Notes: a model not told the origin generated them from the letters alone. A stretch of 64,000 nucleotides of DNA from Thermoleptolyngbya sichuanensis A183 (GCF_013177315.1 NZ_CP053661.1:5456001-5520000); one strand, 5' to 3'; counted from the stretch's first letter, positions 26,363 through 36,539 are shown. Numbers and translations: made by a program.

Positions 26363-28291
26363 TTAGGATGATGCTGATTCCGCTTGCAGTTCATCTTCCC
26401 GATCCTGCTGCGGATGAAAGTAGTCGTAAATCTGCTGCGCCATTTTGGGGCCGATGCCGGGGACTTCGGTGATTTGCTGGGGAGTGGCTTCGCGCAGATA
26501 GTCGATCGAGCGGAAGTGGGCAAGGAGCTGCTTTTGACGGTGATGCCCCAGACCCGGAATATCTTCTAGGCGAGAGCGCCTCATGCGATCGCTCCGCTGC
26601 TGTCGGTGAAAGCTGACGGCAAAGCGGTGCGCCTCGTCGCGCAGTCGCCTCAAAAGCTGCACCCCCGGCTGCTCGGCCTCCGTTGTCAGCGGCAGAGACT
26701 CCCCCGGCAGAAAAATCTCTTCGCGCTGCTTGGCCAGGCTAACCACCTTCACGTCTTCTAGCAGATTCATCTCCCGCAGCACGGCTACCACCGCCGAAAG
26801 CTGCCCCTTGCCGCCATCGATCATCACTAGGTCAGGAAAATCAGGATTGCCCACTCGCTGGAGGTTTGGGTCTTGGGCATAGCGACGAAAGCGACGCTGA
26901 ATCACCTCCGCCATGCTGGCAAAGTCATCAGAATGCCCCGACTTCACGGTGGGATTTTTGATTTTGTAGCGGCGATAGTGCTGCTTGGCGGGCATTCCGT
27001 CGATAAATACGACCTGGGACGCGACGGCATCCGACCCCTGAATATGGGAAATGTCGTAGCCCTCGATGCGGTGGGGCAGGTCGGGCAGGTCGAGGATTTC
27101 TGCCAGGTCGAGCATGGCCTGGTTGTTGCGATCGGCAAAGCGCTGGGTGCGAGCCAGTTCATAACCTGCGTTGCGCTCTACCATGTCGATCAGGTCGGCT
27201 TTGGTCTGGCGCTGTGGCAAAAAGATGTGTACCTTGCGGCCGCGCCGCTGGGTGAGAAACTCCGCCAGAATGTCGCCATCGGGCAACTCGTGCTGCACCA
27301 GGATTTCCGACGGAATCTCGATCGCCTCTACGGTTTGATAATGCTCCTCCAGCACTCGCTGCAAGATGGCTCCCGGCGTGCCCGACTGAGCATCCGCCAC
27401 AAAGCCCAGCCGCCCCACCAGCCGCCCCGCTCGAATTTGAAAAAGCTGGATACAGGCGTGGTGTTCGTCGGCTGCCAGGGCGATCGCATCTCGTGACACG
27501 GTATCGTCTGGCGATTGCACCTTCTGGTCTGCCCCCAGCGACTGAATCCCGCGAATCTGATCCCGCAGCCGTGCCGCATACTCAAAGTTCAGATCTTCGG
27601 CCGCCTTTTCCATTGCCGTCGTCAGGATGGCCTCTAGCTCCTGGGTGCGTCCTTGGAAGATCATCGCCACCTTTTGCAGCGTCTTGCGATAGTCCTCCGG
27701 GCTAATCAGCCGCTGACATACACCCGGACAGCGCCCAATGTCGTAGTTCAGGCAAGGGCGATCTTTGAAGAGCGGCTGCGGCCGCTGGCGCAGGGGAAAC
27801 ACGCGCTTGACCAAGTTCAGCGTCCGTCGCAGCAGCCCTACATCGACGTAGGGGCCGTAGTAGCGATCCTTGCTGTTGAGCTTGCGCTTGCGGGTGATGA
27901 AGATGCGCGGATACTCCTCGCTCCAGGTGATGCAGAGAAACGGATATTTCTTGTCGTCCTTCAGCAGCACGTTGAAATGGGGCTGGTGCTGCTTAATCAG
28001 ATTGGCTTCCAGCGCCAGCGCTTCAGCTTCGGTATCCGTAACGATGAACTCGATTTCTGCTACCTGCTTGGTCATGCAGGCGATCCGATATTCCCGGTAC
28101 GGGTCTTCCCGAAAGTAGGACCGCACGCGGCTCCGCAAGCTCTTGGATTTGCCGATGTAAACAATGTTGTCGGCAGCATCGCGCATAAAGTAGACCCCTG
28201 GCTCCTGGGGAATTTCCTTGAGCCGCGCTTCTAGGCGTTCGGGGTCTTTAAGTAGGGGCGTGAGAGGAGGCAATGAGGGCACGCAGGACAA
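26363..28291 (-). CDS. uvrC: Excinuclease ABC subunit C
   Basis: UvrC makes both incisions in nucleotide excision repair. The order of domains is complete over 642 residues: N-terminal GIY-YIG nuclease ([27 protein letters not shown]), a Cys-containing segment, the UVR helical hairpin ([20 protein letters not shown]) that contacts UvrB, the RNase H-like nuclease ([18 protein letters not shown], and [11 protein letters not shown]), and C-terminal helix-hairpin-helix pairs ([14 protein letters not shown] and [13 protein letters not shown]). It is cytoplasmic and looks intact. Confidence 0.97.
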   Translation of the reverse strand: MSCVPSLPPLTPLLKDPERLEARLKEIPQEPGVYFMRDAADNIVYIGKSKSLRSRVRSYFREDPYREYRIACMTKQVAEIEFIVTDTEAEALALEANLIKQHQPHFNVLLKDDKKYPFLCITWSEEYPRIFITRKRKLNSKDRYYGPYVDVGLLRRTLNLVKRVFPLRQRPQPLFKDRPCLNYDIGRCPGVCQRLISPEDYRKTLQKVAMIFQGRTQELEAILTTAMEKAAEDLNFEYAARLRDQIRGIQSLGADQKVQSPDDTVSRDAIALAADEHHACIQLFQIRAGRLVGRLGFVADAQSGTPGAILQRVLEEHYQTVEAIEIPSEILVQHELPDGDILAEFLTQRRGRKVHIFLPQRQTKADLIDMVERNAGYELARTQRFADRNNQAMLDLAEILDLPDLPHRIEGYDISHIQGSDAVASQVVFIDGMPAKQHYRRYKIKNPTVKSGHSDDFASMAEVIQRRFRRYAQDPNLQRVGNPDFPDLVMIDGGKGQLSAVVAVLREMNLLEDVKVVSLAKQREEIFLPGESLPLTTEAEQPGVQLLRRLRDEAHRFAVSFHRQQRSDRMRRSRLEDIPGLGHHRQKQLLAHFRSIDYLREATPQQITEVPGIGPKMAQQIYDYFHPQQDREDELQAESASS

Positions 28292-28462
28292 GGGGGGGAT
28301 AGAGATGGGGCGGGTTGATTTTGGATTTTAGATTGACGATTTTGGATTGCCAATCTGATGCATTAATCTGATACACGGTCAGCTTTCCAGCTATTCCATA
28401 TGATCCGGGGGGAGAGGTCAGACGTTGAGCGTCGAGACCCAGAGCGTCGGGACTAAGCTGTG

Positions 28463-28510
28463 TGTACTGCCATATGTACTGCCATATGTACTGCTATGTG
28501 TACTACTATT
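28463..28510. repeat. 12-bp tandem repeat, 4 units
   Basis: tgtactgccata occurs twice exactly, then as tgtactgctatg and tgtactactatt, in the 250-bp gap between uvrC and the helicase gene. Nothing else is recognised in this gap. Confidence 0.85.
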
Positions 28511-28544
28511 CTAGGCGGCTGTACAGTCGGCGGAGCGATCGCAG

Positions 28545-29867
28545 TTATTGAAATAGGAAGAGGCGCTGAGCGGCGCGGGTGACGGCGACGTAGAGGAGCT
28601 GGTTGCACTCTCGGATGTTGCGGTTGATTAGGGCGTTGGGCACATCTACAAACACGTTTTGGAAGGTTGACCCCTGGGACTTGTGAATGGTCAGGCAGTA
28701 GGCGTAGTGGACATCGGCAAAGGCGCTTTTGAGCTGCCAGAACTCGCTCCAGCGCTTGTCTTTGGCGTAGGCATCCAGCAGGTGGGCGTATTGTCCCTGG
28801 CTGAGTTCATGGAGGACGCTGAGGCTGCGGTTTTTGCCGTCGTCGGTGAGGACGTGGAGCCGCCAGATATGCCAGTCGCCCTCGGTGGTGGTTTCGACGG
28901 ACAGGACTTCGCACTCGCTGGAGGTTTGCAGAATCACGGCATCGCCGACGATGTAGGGCGTGTTGGCAACGAGGCGATCGCCCTCCACAAAGCGCGGCGT
29001 TTTGTCGCCGTGGATGGCGCGGCGGATCTTGTGGTTTAGCTCCCGGACGCGCTGGTTGGTGTAGGCGAGGGCGCGGACGTAATCGGGGTCTGCTTGATAG
29101 GACTCGCTCTGGAAGGCGCGGATCAGCAGGCGTTCCCAGTCCATGCGGCGGGTGACGATTACGCCTTCGGTGCGATCGCCATTGGCATCCGTCTCAAAGT
29201 TGGGCAGGTCGGGGCGGGTGAGGTTGTTGCGGATGGATTCGGCCAGGAGGGCGATCGCCCCCCCATAGCGCACCACTTCGGTCAGGTCGGAACGGTGGTG
29301 AATCTGGCTGAACACCAGCGATTCTGGCTCGCCGATGGGCGGCAGTTGGGCAATGTCGCCGACGAATAGAATCTGCGTCTGGCTGAGGAGGCTATTGACG
29401 GCGTTGGTGAGCAGTCCCCACATTTCCGCGTTGATCATCGAGGCTTCATCTACCACGACGAGATGATAGCGGTCGAAGTGGTTTTCGCTGTCGCGGTCGG
29501 GCTTAAAGACCTGCGTGCCTGAAACCGAATCAATTTCCGGCCGCAGCCCCAGCAGTTTGCAGCAGGTCATGCAGTCGATCTCTAGCCGCCACTCGTCGGC
29601 CATGCGCTCTAGCACCTTGGTCGCTTTGTTGCTAAAAGCAGTGAGGACGATGCGGCGGCAATCGCCCTTGTCGCGCAGGCGGCAGATCAGGGCTTGCAGC
29701 AGCGTGGTTTTGCCTGTGCCCGCGTAGCCCGTCAGCAGATAGAGTTTTTCGCTGCTGCGGGTAAACTTCTCCAGTTCGCGCAATGCTTTGCGCTGCTGAC
29801 GGTTGAGCCGGATTCCAGGCAGCGGGTTGGCGATGTCCTTGTCCTTGGAAGAAGGAGCAGGGGTCAT
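28545..29867 (-). CDS. RecD/Pif1-like superfamily 1 DNA helicase
   Basis: 440 residues from the ATG at 29867. Walker A is LLTGYAGTGKTT (about 44-55), Walker B is VVVDEASMI, a GDIAQLPPIGE block is motif III, and the C-terminus has YCLTIHKSQGSTFQNVFVDV followed by LLYVAVTRAAQRLFLF, motifs V and VI of the UvrD_C_2 type. Such AAA-type ATPases resemble the helicase core of RecD without its N-terminal domain. The longer frame up to 30185 lies antiparallel inside the kinase gene and is low-complexity, so it is rejected. The start overlaps the kinase stop as ATGA, so translation is probably coupled. Confidence 0.9.
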   Translation of the reverse strand: MTPAPSSKDKDIANPLPGIRLNRQQRKALRELEKFTRSSEKLYLLTGYAGTGKTTLLQALICRLRDKGDCRRIVLTAFSNKATKVLERMADEWRLEIDCMTCCKLLGLRPEIDSVSGTQVFKPDRDSENHFDRYHLVVVDEASMINAEMWGLLTNAVNSLLSQTQILFVGDIAQLPPIGEPESLVFSQIHHRSDLTEVVRYGGAIALLAESIRNNLTRPDLPNFETDANGDRTEGVIVTRRMDWERLLIRAFQSESYQADPDYVRALAYTNQRVRELNHKIRRAIHGDKTPRFVEGDRLVANTPYIVGDAVILQTSSECEVLSVETTTEGDWHIWRLHVLTDDGKNRSLSVLHELSQGQYAHLLDAYAKDKRWSEFWQLKSAFADVHYAYCLTIHKSQGSTFQNVFVDVPNALINRNIRECNQLLYVAVTRAAQRLFLFQ

Positions 29868-32023
29868 GGCGAATGCCCCCGACGGCCGAGATCGGTGATC
29901 AGCGTTTTGTCCCATACTATTTGGGTGAGGTCGGTGTCCAGCTTCGACTCCCGATAAATGCGGTGGGCCGCAGTTCCTACCGTGGCCAGCGTGAGGGCGA
30001 TCGCCGGCGTGGCCACCGGAATCCACACCTGCTGCCCAAATAGCCAAATGCTGCTGCCGATGAGAATGCCGATTGCCGCCACGCTGCCCGCGCCCAGCCT
30101 GGCCGGATGTCGCAAAAACCAGCCCAGCCCGCTGCCCACTGCGACCCAGCCGACGATCCACAGCCCCTCTGCCCAATCGGGCCAATAGCCCATCAGCCGC
30201 CGCCCGTCTTGCACCAGGCTCAACAACTGGCTGGTGATTTGGGCATGAATGACCACGCCGGGCATCTGGTGTTCGGTCTGCTGGCCGGCGCTGAAGGGCG
30301 TGTAGTACAGGTCTTTGCCGCTGGGGGCAGTGGTGCCAATTAGCACAATGCGATCGCGCACCTGATCCGCCGCCACGCGCCCGTTCAGCACATCGGCAAA
30401 CGCCACCACGGGCGCAGGCGCGTCGGGCGATCGATAGCGCAGCAAAAGCTGATAGCCGCCTGCATCGAGCCGCTGATAGCCGCCCGCAGTCGATTCGAGC
30501 GGGGGCAGCGGAATGTCGCCTAGTTCAGTGATGCCAGGATTGGTGGAACTGGTGCGGAGTCCTACGTTTTCACTCGCCAGATACTTTTGCGCCAGCCGCA
30601 CGGCAAAGGAATGAAACTCACCGCCAAAAATCAGCCCCCGCCGCACGACCCGATCGGCATCCACCAGCAAATCGCTAAAGCCCACCTGCACAGGCGGAAC
30701 CCCAGGCGGCGGCGGAATTTGGGGCGTGGTGACGCTGCCCAACTGCATGAAGGTGATGACCTTGGGCGATCGCAGTTCTTCCAGCAGCGCCGCCCGGCCC
30801 GGTTCCTGAGGCAAATCGCGCCACAGCCCCAGCCCGATGACCCGTGGCTCTGCCTGTTGCAGGATTCGCAGCACCTTGGCCACATCGGCATCTGAGGGGG
30901 TCGCCCGACCCAGCGCTTGCAAATCTGCCTCAGAAATGCCCACAATCAGCAGGCGATCGTCTGGCGGCAGGGCGGGTTGCAGCCGGGTCATCTGATCGTA
31001 GGCGAGACGCTCCAGGGGTTCCGTCCAGCCGAGGTGTTTTAGCCCCAGGGACAGGGCGGCGGCGGTGGCCGTGGCGATCGCCAGTCCCCGCCAGCCCATC
31101 CGCAGGCGATCGCGCCAGGAGAGTGGCGGCAAGGGCTGTGCGCGATGGGCCACCGCAGGCGGCAGCAGCGACGTGGGCGTGTCTGGGAGATCGGTGGGCA
31201 GGTCTGCCAGTTGCGCTAGGGCGTGCTGCACCTCTGCCACCGACTGATAGCGCTGGCTAAAGTCATAGCGCACCAGATAGTCGAGAATCAGCATCAGACC
31301 GGGGCTAAGCTCCGCCTGATGCTGCCAGAGGACATCCAGGGTTTCTGGGTCTTCTGGCAGTTGCGACGGCGGGCAGCCCGTCACCGCCTGCACCACCGTC
31401 ATGCCCAGCGCGTAGAGGTCGCTGCAATAGCGGGGCCGCCCCATCAGTTGTTCGCTGGGTGTATAGCCCTGGGTGCCAATGCCCACGGTCACTTCCGTCT
31501 GTCCAGAAATGCCCGTCAGCCGCGTCTGAATTTCTTTCACTGCGCCAAAGTCAATCAGCACCAGCTTGCCGTCGGATTTTCGGCGGATCAGGTTGGCGGG
31601 TTTGATGTCGCGGTGGATGACCTGATTTTGGTGGACGAAGCTCAGCACGTTGAGAACGTCGTGCAAGAGGGCGATCGCCTCAGGTTCCGAAAACTGCCGT
31701 CCGCCCGCAAACTCTTCGCTCAGCGCGTGCCCTTCGATAAATTCCTGAACCAGATAAAACTCTTCGCCCTCCTGAAACGAGTCGTAGAGTTCGGGAATCT
31801 GGTCGTGCTGTCCCAGGCGACGCAGCGTTTCTACCTCGGTGTCGAACAGACGACGCGCCACCACCAGCAGGTGCAAATCTTGGCTGACGGGCTTGAACTG
31901 CTTGACCACGCATCGACGCGGCTGCTGCTCATCTTCGGCCAGGTAGGTTTGTCCAAAGCCACCTGCCCCCAAAATAGTAATAATGCGATAACGCCCGCCA
32001 AGCACAGTCCCCAGCATGGACAA
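29864..32023 (-). CDS. Serine/threonine kinase with CHASE2 sensor domain
   Basis: 719 residues. The N-terminal Hanks-type kinase domain has the glycine loop GAGGFGQTY (19-27), the likely Lys in VVKQF (K41), HRDIKPANL (137-145) and IDFG (157-160). A membrane helix near residue 310 leads to an extracytoplasmic CHASE2 domain (DRLLIVGISEADL and DRIVLIGTTAPSGKDLYYTP), followed by about three C-terminal membrane helices. The kinase is thus cytoplasmic and the sensor faces outside. The stimulus is unknown. This N-kinase/C-CHASE2 order occurs in cyanobacteria. It is followed by the helicase gene with a 4-bp overlap. Confidence 0.93.
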   Translation of the reverse strand: MSMLGTVLGGRYRIITILGAGGFGQTYLAEDEQQPRRCVVKQFKPVSQDLHLLVVARRLFDTEVETLRRLGQHDQIPELYDSFQEGEEFYLVQEFIEGHALSEEFAGGRQFSEPEAIALLHDVLNVLSFVHQNQVIHRDIKPANLIRRKSDGKLVLIDFGAVKEIQTRLTGISGQTEVTVGIGTQGYTPSEQLMGRPRYCSDLYALGMTVVQAVTGCPPSQLPEDPETLDVLWQHQAELSPGLMLILDYLVRYDFSQRYQSVAEVQHALAQLADLPTDLPDTPTSLLPPAVAHRAQPLPPLSWRDRLRMGWRGLAIATATAAALSLGLKHLGWTEPLERLAYDQMTRLQPALPPDDRLLIVGISEADLQALGRATPSDADVAKVLRILQQAEPRVIGLGLWRDLPQEPGRAALLEELRSPKVITFMQLGSVTTPQIPPPPGVPPVQVGFSDLLVDADRVVRRGLIFGGEFHSFAVRLAQKYLASENVGLRTSSTNPGITELGDIPLPPLESTAGGYQRLDAGGYQLLLRYRSPDAPAPVVAFADVLNGRVAADQVRDRIVLIGTTAPSGKDLYYTPFSAGQQTEHQMPGVVIHAQITSQLLSLVQDGRRLMGYWPDWAEGLWIVGWVAVGSGLGWFLRHPARLGAGSVAAIGILIGSSIWLFGQQVWIPVATPAIALTLATVGTAAHRIYRESKLDTDLTQIVWDKTLITDLGRRGHSP

Positions 32024-32103
32024 TTCGTTGCTCAGTGCTCAATAGATGTAATGATTCTGACACACATCCCTGATACAAAGGTTCGATTCCTGACCCCGAC
32101 CCG

Positions 32104-32142
32104 CTCCCTCAACCCACTCCCTCAACCTGCTCCCTCAATTTG
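32104..32142. repeat. 13-bp tandem repeat, 3 units
   Basis: ctccctcaaccca, ctccctcaacctg and ctccctcaatttg, followed by a doubled catcccatttg. These lie just upstream of aroE, within its promoter region. Confidence 0.8.
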
Positions 32143-32199
32143 CACTAATGCATCATTAATGCATCCCATTTGCATCCCATTTGCACCGCTGAAGCACCT

Positions 32200-33090
32200 A
32201 TGATGACCGGGATTACTGGCACTACGAAACTTTTGGGCGTGATTGGGCATCCCGTTTCCCACTCGCTCTCGCCTGTGATGCACAACGCCGCGATCGCCCA
32301 TCTCGGTGTGGATTATGTATACCTGCCGCTGCCCGTTGCGCCGGAAGACCTGCCCCAGGCGATCGCCGGGTTTGCCGCCATCGGTCTGCGCGGCTTCAAC
32401 GTCACGATTCCCCACAAGCAGGCTGTGATACCGTTTCTGAATCATATTTCAGAGATTGCCCAATCGGTGGGCGCGGTCAACACAATCTGGCGAACAGAAA
32501 CGGGCTGGGCCGGCACCAATACTGATGTGGAGGGATTTCTGTCGCCGCTGTTGACCCTGCCCCCAGAGCGATCGCCCGACTGGAGCCAGAGTACGGCAGT
32601 GATTTTGGGAAACGGCGGCGCGGCGCGGGCCGTCGTCGCTGGCTGTTCCCAACTGGGACTGGCGCAAATCCACGTCGTCGGGCGCGACCTAAACAAGCTC
32701 AAAGCCTTTCAGCAAAGCTGGCGAAACTCGCCGATTGCCACGCTCTCGGTGCATCCGTGGGAGGATTTGCCGAATCTCCTCCCTGGGGCAACTCTGCTGG
32801 TCAACACCACGCCCATCGGGATGCAACCCCATACTCAGGCTTCGCCGCTGGGTGCAGAGCCAGGGCTGACGATGAAACCAGGGGCGATCGCCTACGACCT
32901 GATCTATACCCCCAACCCCACCCGCTTTTTGCAGCAGGCCACTGCCCTCGGCGCAATGCCCATCAGCGGTCTGGAAATGCTGGTGCAGCAGGGAGCCGCT
33001 GCCCTGCGTTTGTGGCTGGGGCAGGAGGTTCCGGTCGAGGTCATGCGGCAGGCGTTGATTGAGCGGTTGAGGGGAGGAGGTGGTGTATGA
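32200..33090 (+). CDS. aroE: Shikimate dehydrogenase
   Basis: AroE reduces 3-dehydroshikimate to shikimate with NADPH. 296 residues from the ATG at 32200. The substrate site is IGHPVSHSLSPVMHNAA and the catalytic Lys lies in FNVTIPHKQAV; GAVNTIW and GTNTDVEGFL follow, and the NADP-binding loop is ILGNGGAARAVV. The C-terminal GLEMLVQQGAAALRLWLGQ helix is typical. An in-frame ATG at 32170 lies in tandem-repeat sequence and is not preferred. It is divergent from the kinase and convergent with accC. Confidence 0.96.
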   Translation: MMTGITGTTKLLGVIGHPVSHSLSPVMHNAAIAHLGVDYVYLPLPVAPEDLPQAIAGFAAIGLRGFNVTIPHKQAVIPFLNHISEIAQSVGAVNTIWRTETGWAGTNTDVEGFLSPLLTLPPERSPDWSQSTAVILGNGGAARAVVAGCSQLGLAQIHVVGRDLNKLKAFQQSWRNSPIATLSVHPWEDLPNLLPGATLLVNTTPIGMQPHTQASPLGAEPGLTMKPGAIAYDLIYTPNPTRFLQQATALGAMPISGLEMLVQQGAAALRLWLGQEVPVEVMRQALIERLRGGGGV

Positions 33091-33140
33091 GGTTGGGTGT
33101 GAAGTTGGGGATGAGGTTTGGTATGAGGTTGGGGATGAGG
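33084..33140. repeat. Imperfect G-rich tandem repeat after aroE
   Basis: Repeats of tatgaggttgggg and gatgaggtt begin at the aroE stop codon and fill the gap to accC. No gene is supported here. Confidence 0.7.
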
Positions 33141-33173
33141 CTTCCATCCCCCAGGCTTTTGATCAACCCGCGC

Positions 33174-34520
33174 CTACCGTTGCATGATCTGCTCCACAAA
33201 ATTGGTGTAAACACGCCCGTCTGCAAAATCCTGCGTTTCCAGAATCCGCTGGTGGAAGCCGATGGTGGTGGGCAGCCCCGTGATGGCGAACTCGCGCAGG
33301 GCCCGCTTCATGCGGCGAATAGCCGTGGGGCGATCGCTCCCCCAAACGATCAGCTTGCCGATCAGCGAGTCGTAGTAGGGCGGAATTTCATAGTCCGTGT
33401 AGACGTGGGAATCAATGCGAACGCCGTTGCCGCCGGGGGGCAGATAGCCGCTGATGCGTCCGGGGGCAGGGCGAAAGTTCTGATCTGGGTCTTCGGCATT
33501 GATCCGGCATTCGATGGCGTGGCCGCGCAACTGCACCTGCTCTTGAGTGAGTCGGAGGCGATCGCCCTGGGCCACGCGAATCTGCTCCGCGATCAAGTCC
33601 ATGCCAGTAATCATCTCCGTAACGGGATGCTCGACCTGGATGCGCGTGTTCATTTCCATGAAATAGAACTGACCGGAGGCATCCAGCAGAAACTCGATCG
33701 TGCCCGTGCCGAGGTAGTTGATCGCCTGGGCCACGCGCACCGCCGCTGACCCCATTTTTTCCCGCAGTTCCGGCGTGAGGGCGGGGCTGGGCGCTTCTTC
33801 GAGCAGCTTTTGGTGGCGGCGCTGAATCGAGCAGTCGCGTTCGCCCAAGTGAATCACGTTGCCATAGCCGTCGGCGAGAATCTGAAACTCGATGTGGCGG
33901 GGCCGCTCGATAAATTTCTCTAGATACACACCGGGATTGCCAAAGGCTGCTTCGGCCTCGCCCTGGGCCGCCAGAAAAGACTTGACCAAATCCGCTTCGC
34001 TGCGAACCAGCCGCATTCCCCGGCCGCCGCCACCCGCTGTGGCTTTGATGATGACGGGATAGCCAATTTTGCGGGCGATCGCCAGTGCTTCTTTCTCATC
34101 GGTCAACAGCCCATCGCTCCCCGGCACAGTGGGCACGCCGATTCGCTGCATCGTTTCCTTGGCCGTAGACTTGTCGCCCATCGCCCGCATCGCAGACGGA
34201 GAGGGCCCGATAAAGGCAATTTGGTGATCGGCGCAGATCTCCGCGAAGCGGGCATTTTCTGCCAAAAAACCGTAGCCGGGATGAATCGCGCTGACGTTGC
34301 GGGTGAGCGCTGCCGCGATGATATTGGGAATGTTCAAATAGCTCTTGCTGCTGGGCGGCTCGCCAATACACACCGCCTCATCCGCAAGCTGCACATGCAG
34401 CGCATTGCGGTCAATAGTAGAATGCACTGCCACAGTGGCAATGCCCATCTCTTCGCAAGTCCGCAAAATGCGGAGGGCAATCTCACCACGGTTGGCAATC
34501 AGAATCTTTTCAAAACGCAT
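33174..34520 (-). CDS. accC: Acetyl-CoA carboxylase, biotin carboxylase subunit
   Basis: AccC carboxylates biotin on AccB with ATP and bicarbonate, the first half-reaction of fatty acid synthesis. 448 residues from the ATG at 34520: [27 protein letters not shown]. The ATP-grasp glycine loop is [10 protein letters not shown], and active-site motifs [14 protein letters not shown] and [12 protein letters not shown] are present. The frame extends 9 residues upstream without family similarity. It is not next to accB here, which is common in cyanobacteria. The likely minus-strand promoter lies in the repeat-containing gap at 34521-34914. Confidence 0.97.
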   Translation of the reverse strand: MRFEKILIANRGEIALRILRTCEEMGIATVAVHSTIDRNALHVQLADEAVCIGEPPSSKSYLNIPNIIAAALTRNVSAIHPGYGFLAENARFAEICADHQIAFIGPSPSAMRAMGDKSTAKETMQRIGVPTVPGSDGLLTDEKEALAIARKIGYPVIIKATAGGGGRGMRLVRSEADLVKSFLAAQGEAEAAFGNPGVYLEKFIERPRHIEFQILADGYGNVIHLGERDCSIQRRHQKLLEEAPSPALTPELREKMGSAAVRVAQAINYLGTGTIEFLLDASGQFYFMEMNTRIQVEHPVTEMITGMDLIAEQIRVAQGDRLRLTQEQVQLRGHAIECRINAEDPDQNFRPAPGRISGYLPPGGNGVRIDSHVYTDYEIPPYYDSLIGKLIVWGSDRPTAIRRMKRALREFAITGLPTTIGFHQRILETQDFADGRVYTNFVEQIMQR

Positions 34521-34690
34521 CTCGTAAGGCCCGGCGCAAGGAATCAACGGCCAGGGATTGACTAGCCAGTGTTTTGAATTTTACGCCGAATCGGGGCCCA
34601 GGGTTTAGGGATGCGGTTCAGGGTCGGTTACAGGAATTAGGGTGAGGTCGGGCGATCGCCCTACATCGGCAAAAAACAGCGTAACTCCTG

Positions 34691-34746
34691 GCTGCACAAG
34701 TCCTAGCTGTACAAGTCCTGGCTGTACAAGTCCTGGCTGTGCAAAA
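34691..34746. repeat. 15-bp tandem repeat in the accC to heme oxygenase gap
   Basis: gctgcacaagtccta, then gctgtacaagtcctg twice, then a partial unit. It lies in the 394-bp gap 34521-34914, which otherwise holds no supported gene; a 65-residue frame through it only translates the repeat. Confidence 0.85.
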
Positions 34747-34914
34747 ACCATGTTGTAAAAAACAATCGGGTCAATCCTTTTGTCCAAAACGCTCGGCTTC
34801 AACGCGAACGCTCCAACCCAAAAGACTCACCCGATTTGTCGGAATGCCGCATGAGAACCCCAAATGAGTCCCCAAGTTGCAATCCCTAAATTTGAATCTC
34901 TGATCCTCTGATCC

Positions 34915-35631
34915 CTACTCTGCCGTTGCCAGTTCGGTGCTGCCGCGACGGGTGCGGCGAGTGAGCAGATTAAAGAGCTGAATGCCGATCGCCTTGATCA
35001 GGTTGCCTTCTAGCTCTTTGAACATGGACATATTCATGCCAAAGGCAGCGTTGGCTTCGTCCACGATGCGGTCGGCGGTGGCTTCATCCACGGGCAGGCT
35101 GTCGAGGCGATCGCGGTACATCACCTTAAACGCCTTCTCGTCGGGAATCTGCTCAAACTCGTAGAAGTTAGTGCCCTGACCCTCCGACAGATTCATCGCG
35201 TTCTGAGCAATTTTCTTGAGAATTTGCCCCCCAGAGAGGTCGCCCAGATAGCGGGTGTAGAGATGGGAGATCAGCAGTTCGGGAGACTCGTTCGACACCT
35301 CCCGAATGCGAGCCACATAGTCTTGCGCGGCGGTCGAGGGCGCAACCTGATCCCTCCAATTGGAACCGAAGTAATAGGTCAGGTCCTTTTCTAGGCTGGC
35401 TTTGCGGTTTAGCTCTGGAAAATAGAGATGAGAGAGCAGCGGATGCTCACGGTGGCGCTGCATTTCTTCTTCCATCGCAGAATAGACAAAATAGAGATTC
35501 GCCACCAGCTTGCGATAGGAGGTGGGTTCTACCGTGCCCTTCAGAAAACAGGCGACAAAGCCCGTATTCTCCGCCATAGAGTGAGACTTTTTGGTTCCCT
35601 CGCGGAGTTTGGATGCTAAATTGCTGCTCAT
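34915..35631 (-). CDS. ho1: Biliverdin-producing heme oxygenase
   Basis: 238 residues. It opens heme to biliverdin IX-alpha, CO and Fe2+ using ferredoxin, the first step toward phycobilins. The proximal heme ligand is H17 in GTKKSHSMAENT. The distal helix LYTRYLGDLSGGQILKKIA carries the catalytic glycines, and FEQIPDEKAFKVMYRDRLDSL follows. The C-terminal 20 residues are a basic tail. It shares a minus-strand neighbourhood with chlM and cpcS, matching a tetrapyrrole theme. Its upstream region is 366 bp with two hairpins. Confidence 0.96.
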   Translation of the reverse strand: MSSNLASKLREGTKKSHSMAENTGFVACFLKGTVEPTSYRKLVANLYFVYSAMEEEMQRHREHPLLSHLYFPELNRKASLEKDLTYYFGSNWRDQVAPSTAAQDYVARIREVSNESPELLISHLYTRYLGDLSGGQILKKIAQNAMNLSEGQGTNFYEFEQIPDEKAFKVMYRDRLDSLPVDEATADRIVDEANAAFGMNMSMFKELEGNLIKAIGIQLFNLLTRRTRRGSTELATAE

Positions 35632-35766
35632 GCTAAATGTCCTGCTAAATATCCCAACTAAATGCGTCTACTAGCGAAAATCCACTAGCGGTTTAGGTGC
35701 CTTTTCCAGCGCATTTTGACAGCTTTCTTAACCAGCTTAATCGACACAACTCGACGCTCCGGGGCA

Positions 35767-35872
35767 GGAAACCCAGACTTTTGCTCTGGTTTCCCGATCC
35801 TTACGCCCGACTTGCGCCCAACATAAACCCAACACGCCAGCGCTGAAGGACTGCATCGGGTAATGGCGTGTT
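35767..35872 (-). promoter_or_regulatory. Structured region upstream of heme oxygenase
   Basis: Two inverted repeats lie in the gap 35632-35997: AACACGCCA (35831-35839) with TGGCGTGTT (35864-35872), 9 bp; and GGAAACC-C-AGA (35767-35777) with TCTGGTTTCC (35785-35794), 10 bp with one bulge. No T-runs follow. They may be part of a long ho1 leader or the end of the upstream transcript. Confidence 0.4.
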
Positions 35873-35997
35873 TCCTCTCGAATCGGCACTAAACCGTTGC
35901 AAAGAGCACCTAAATTGTTACAGTAGTCTGATTTGATGAGAGTTTTTGTTAAAAATTCTTACGCTCTGTCGGCTGAACCTATAGTCAAGACAGGTAG

Positions 35998-36432
35998 TCA
36001 AGACAGGTCTTGGGGCGGCTCGAACTGACGCAGCGGAAAGCGATAAAACACCCCGCCTTGCTCATCTACTTCAAAGTTGGCCTCAAACTCCTTTGCCCGC
36101 TCGTCCAGGTATTGCTTGGCCATGTTGCCCGATATGTTGGCGGCCATGGCAAACTGCATCACACTGAAGCAGCCGTTATAGGCCCGCGCCGTTTCAAAGA
36201 AAAGACTGCGGAGGCGATCGCTCTCCTCCTCTCGCCAATCTCGGTGCAACCCCCACAGCAGCCAGCCACCCCCAAGCATCATCGGCACCCCCAGCATCAG
36301 CCCACCCAGCACCATGTCTCGTCGTTCTTCAGGGGGTTCGCTTTCATCAAATGGCGCAAGCGCCGCCACCATCAGAAACAGCAGACTCAGGCTGAGCAGC
36401 ACACCAGAGGCTATTTGACGAAGAAGTTTCAT
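35998..36432 (-). CDS. Hypothetical two-helix membrane protein
   Basis: 144 residues from the ATG at 36432 (MKLLRQIASGVLLSLSLLFLMVAALAPF). Two hydrophobic helices (about 8-27 and 41-63) are followed by an amphipathic cytoplasmic or lumenal part with FSVMQFAMAANISGNMAKQYLDERAKEF, which has the look of a winged-helix segment. The family is not recognised. It lies between ho1 and chlM on the same strand, 107 bp after chlM, so a link to tetrapyrrole metabolism is possible but only by position. The frame extending upstream to 36612 is low-complexity. Confidence 0.65.
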   Translation of the reverse strand: MKLLRQIASGVLLSLSLLFLMVAALAPFDESEPPEERRDMVLGGLMLGVPMMLGGGWLLWGLHRDWREEESDRLRSLFFETARAYNGCFSVMQFAMAANISGNMAKQYLDERAKEFEANFEVDEQGGVFYRFPLRQFEPPQDLS

Positions 36433-36539
36433 AGGCCGGGTGAATATCGCAAACGATATAGATGAGCAATGCACCCGTAGAATGCCCTGAATCAGCCGCT
36501 TAGGAAACCCCGTGGCAAGGCAAAAGCGATGGCCAGCGC

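Noticed and set aside
26873-27496. 207-residue frame antisense to uvrC.
   Set aside because: Shadow of a well-supported gene in GC-rich DNA; the same holds for long antisense frames in the kinase, amt and S8 protease genes.
32040-32100. ggttcgattcc at about 32082-32092 resembles the T-arm of a tRNA.
   Set aside because: No acceptor stem, D-arm or anticodon arm can be built around it.
33087-33749. 220-residue plus-strand frame after aroE.
   Set aside because: It begins in the G-rich tandem repeat and then runs antisense to accC; the accC reading is clear.
34605-34802. 65-residue minus-strand frame upstream of accC.
   Set aside because: Its core is the translated 15-bp repeat (VQPGL units); no sign of a gene.
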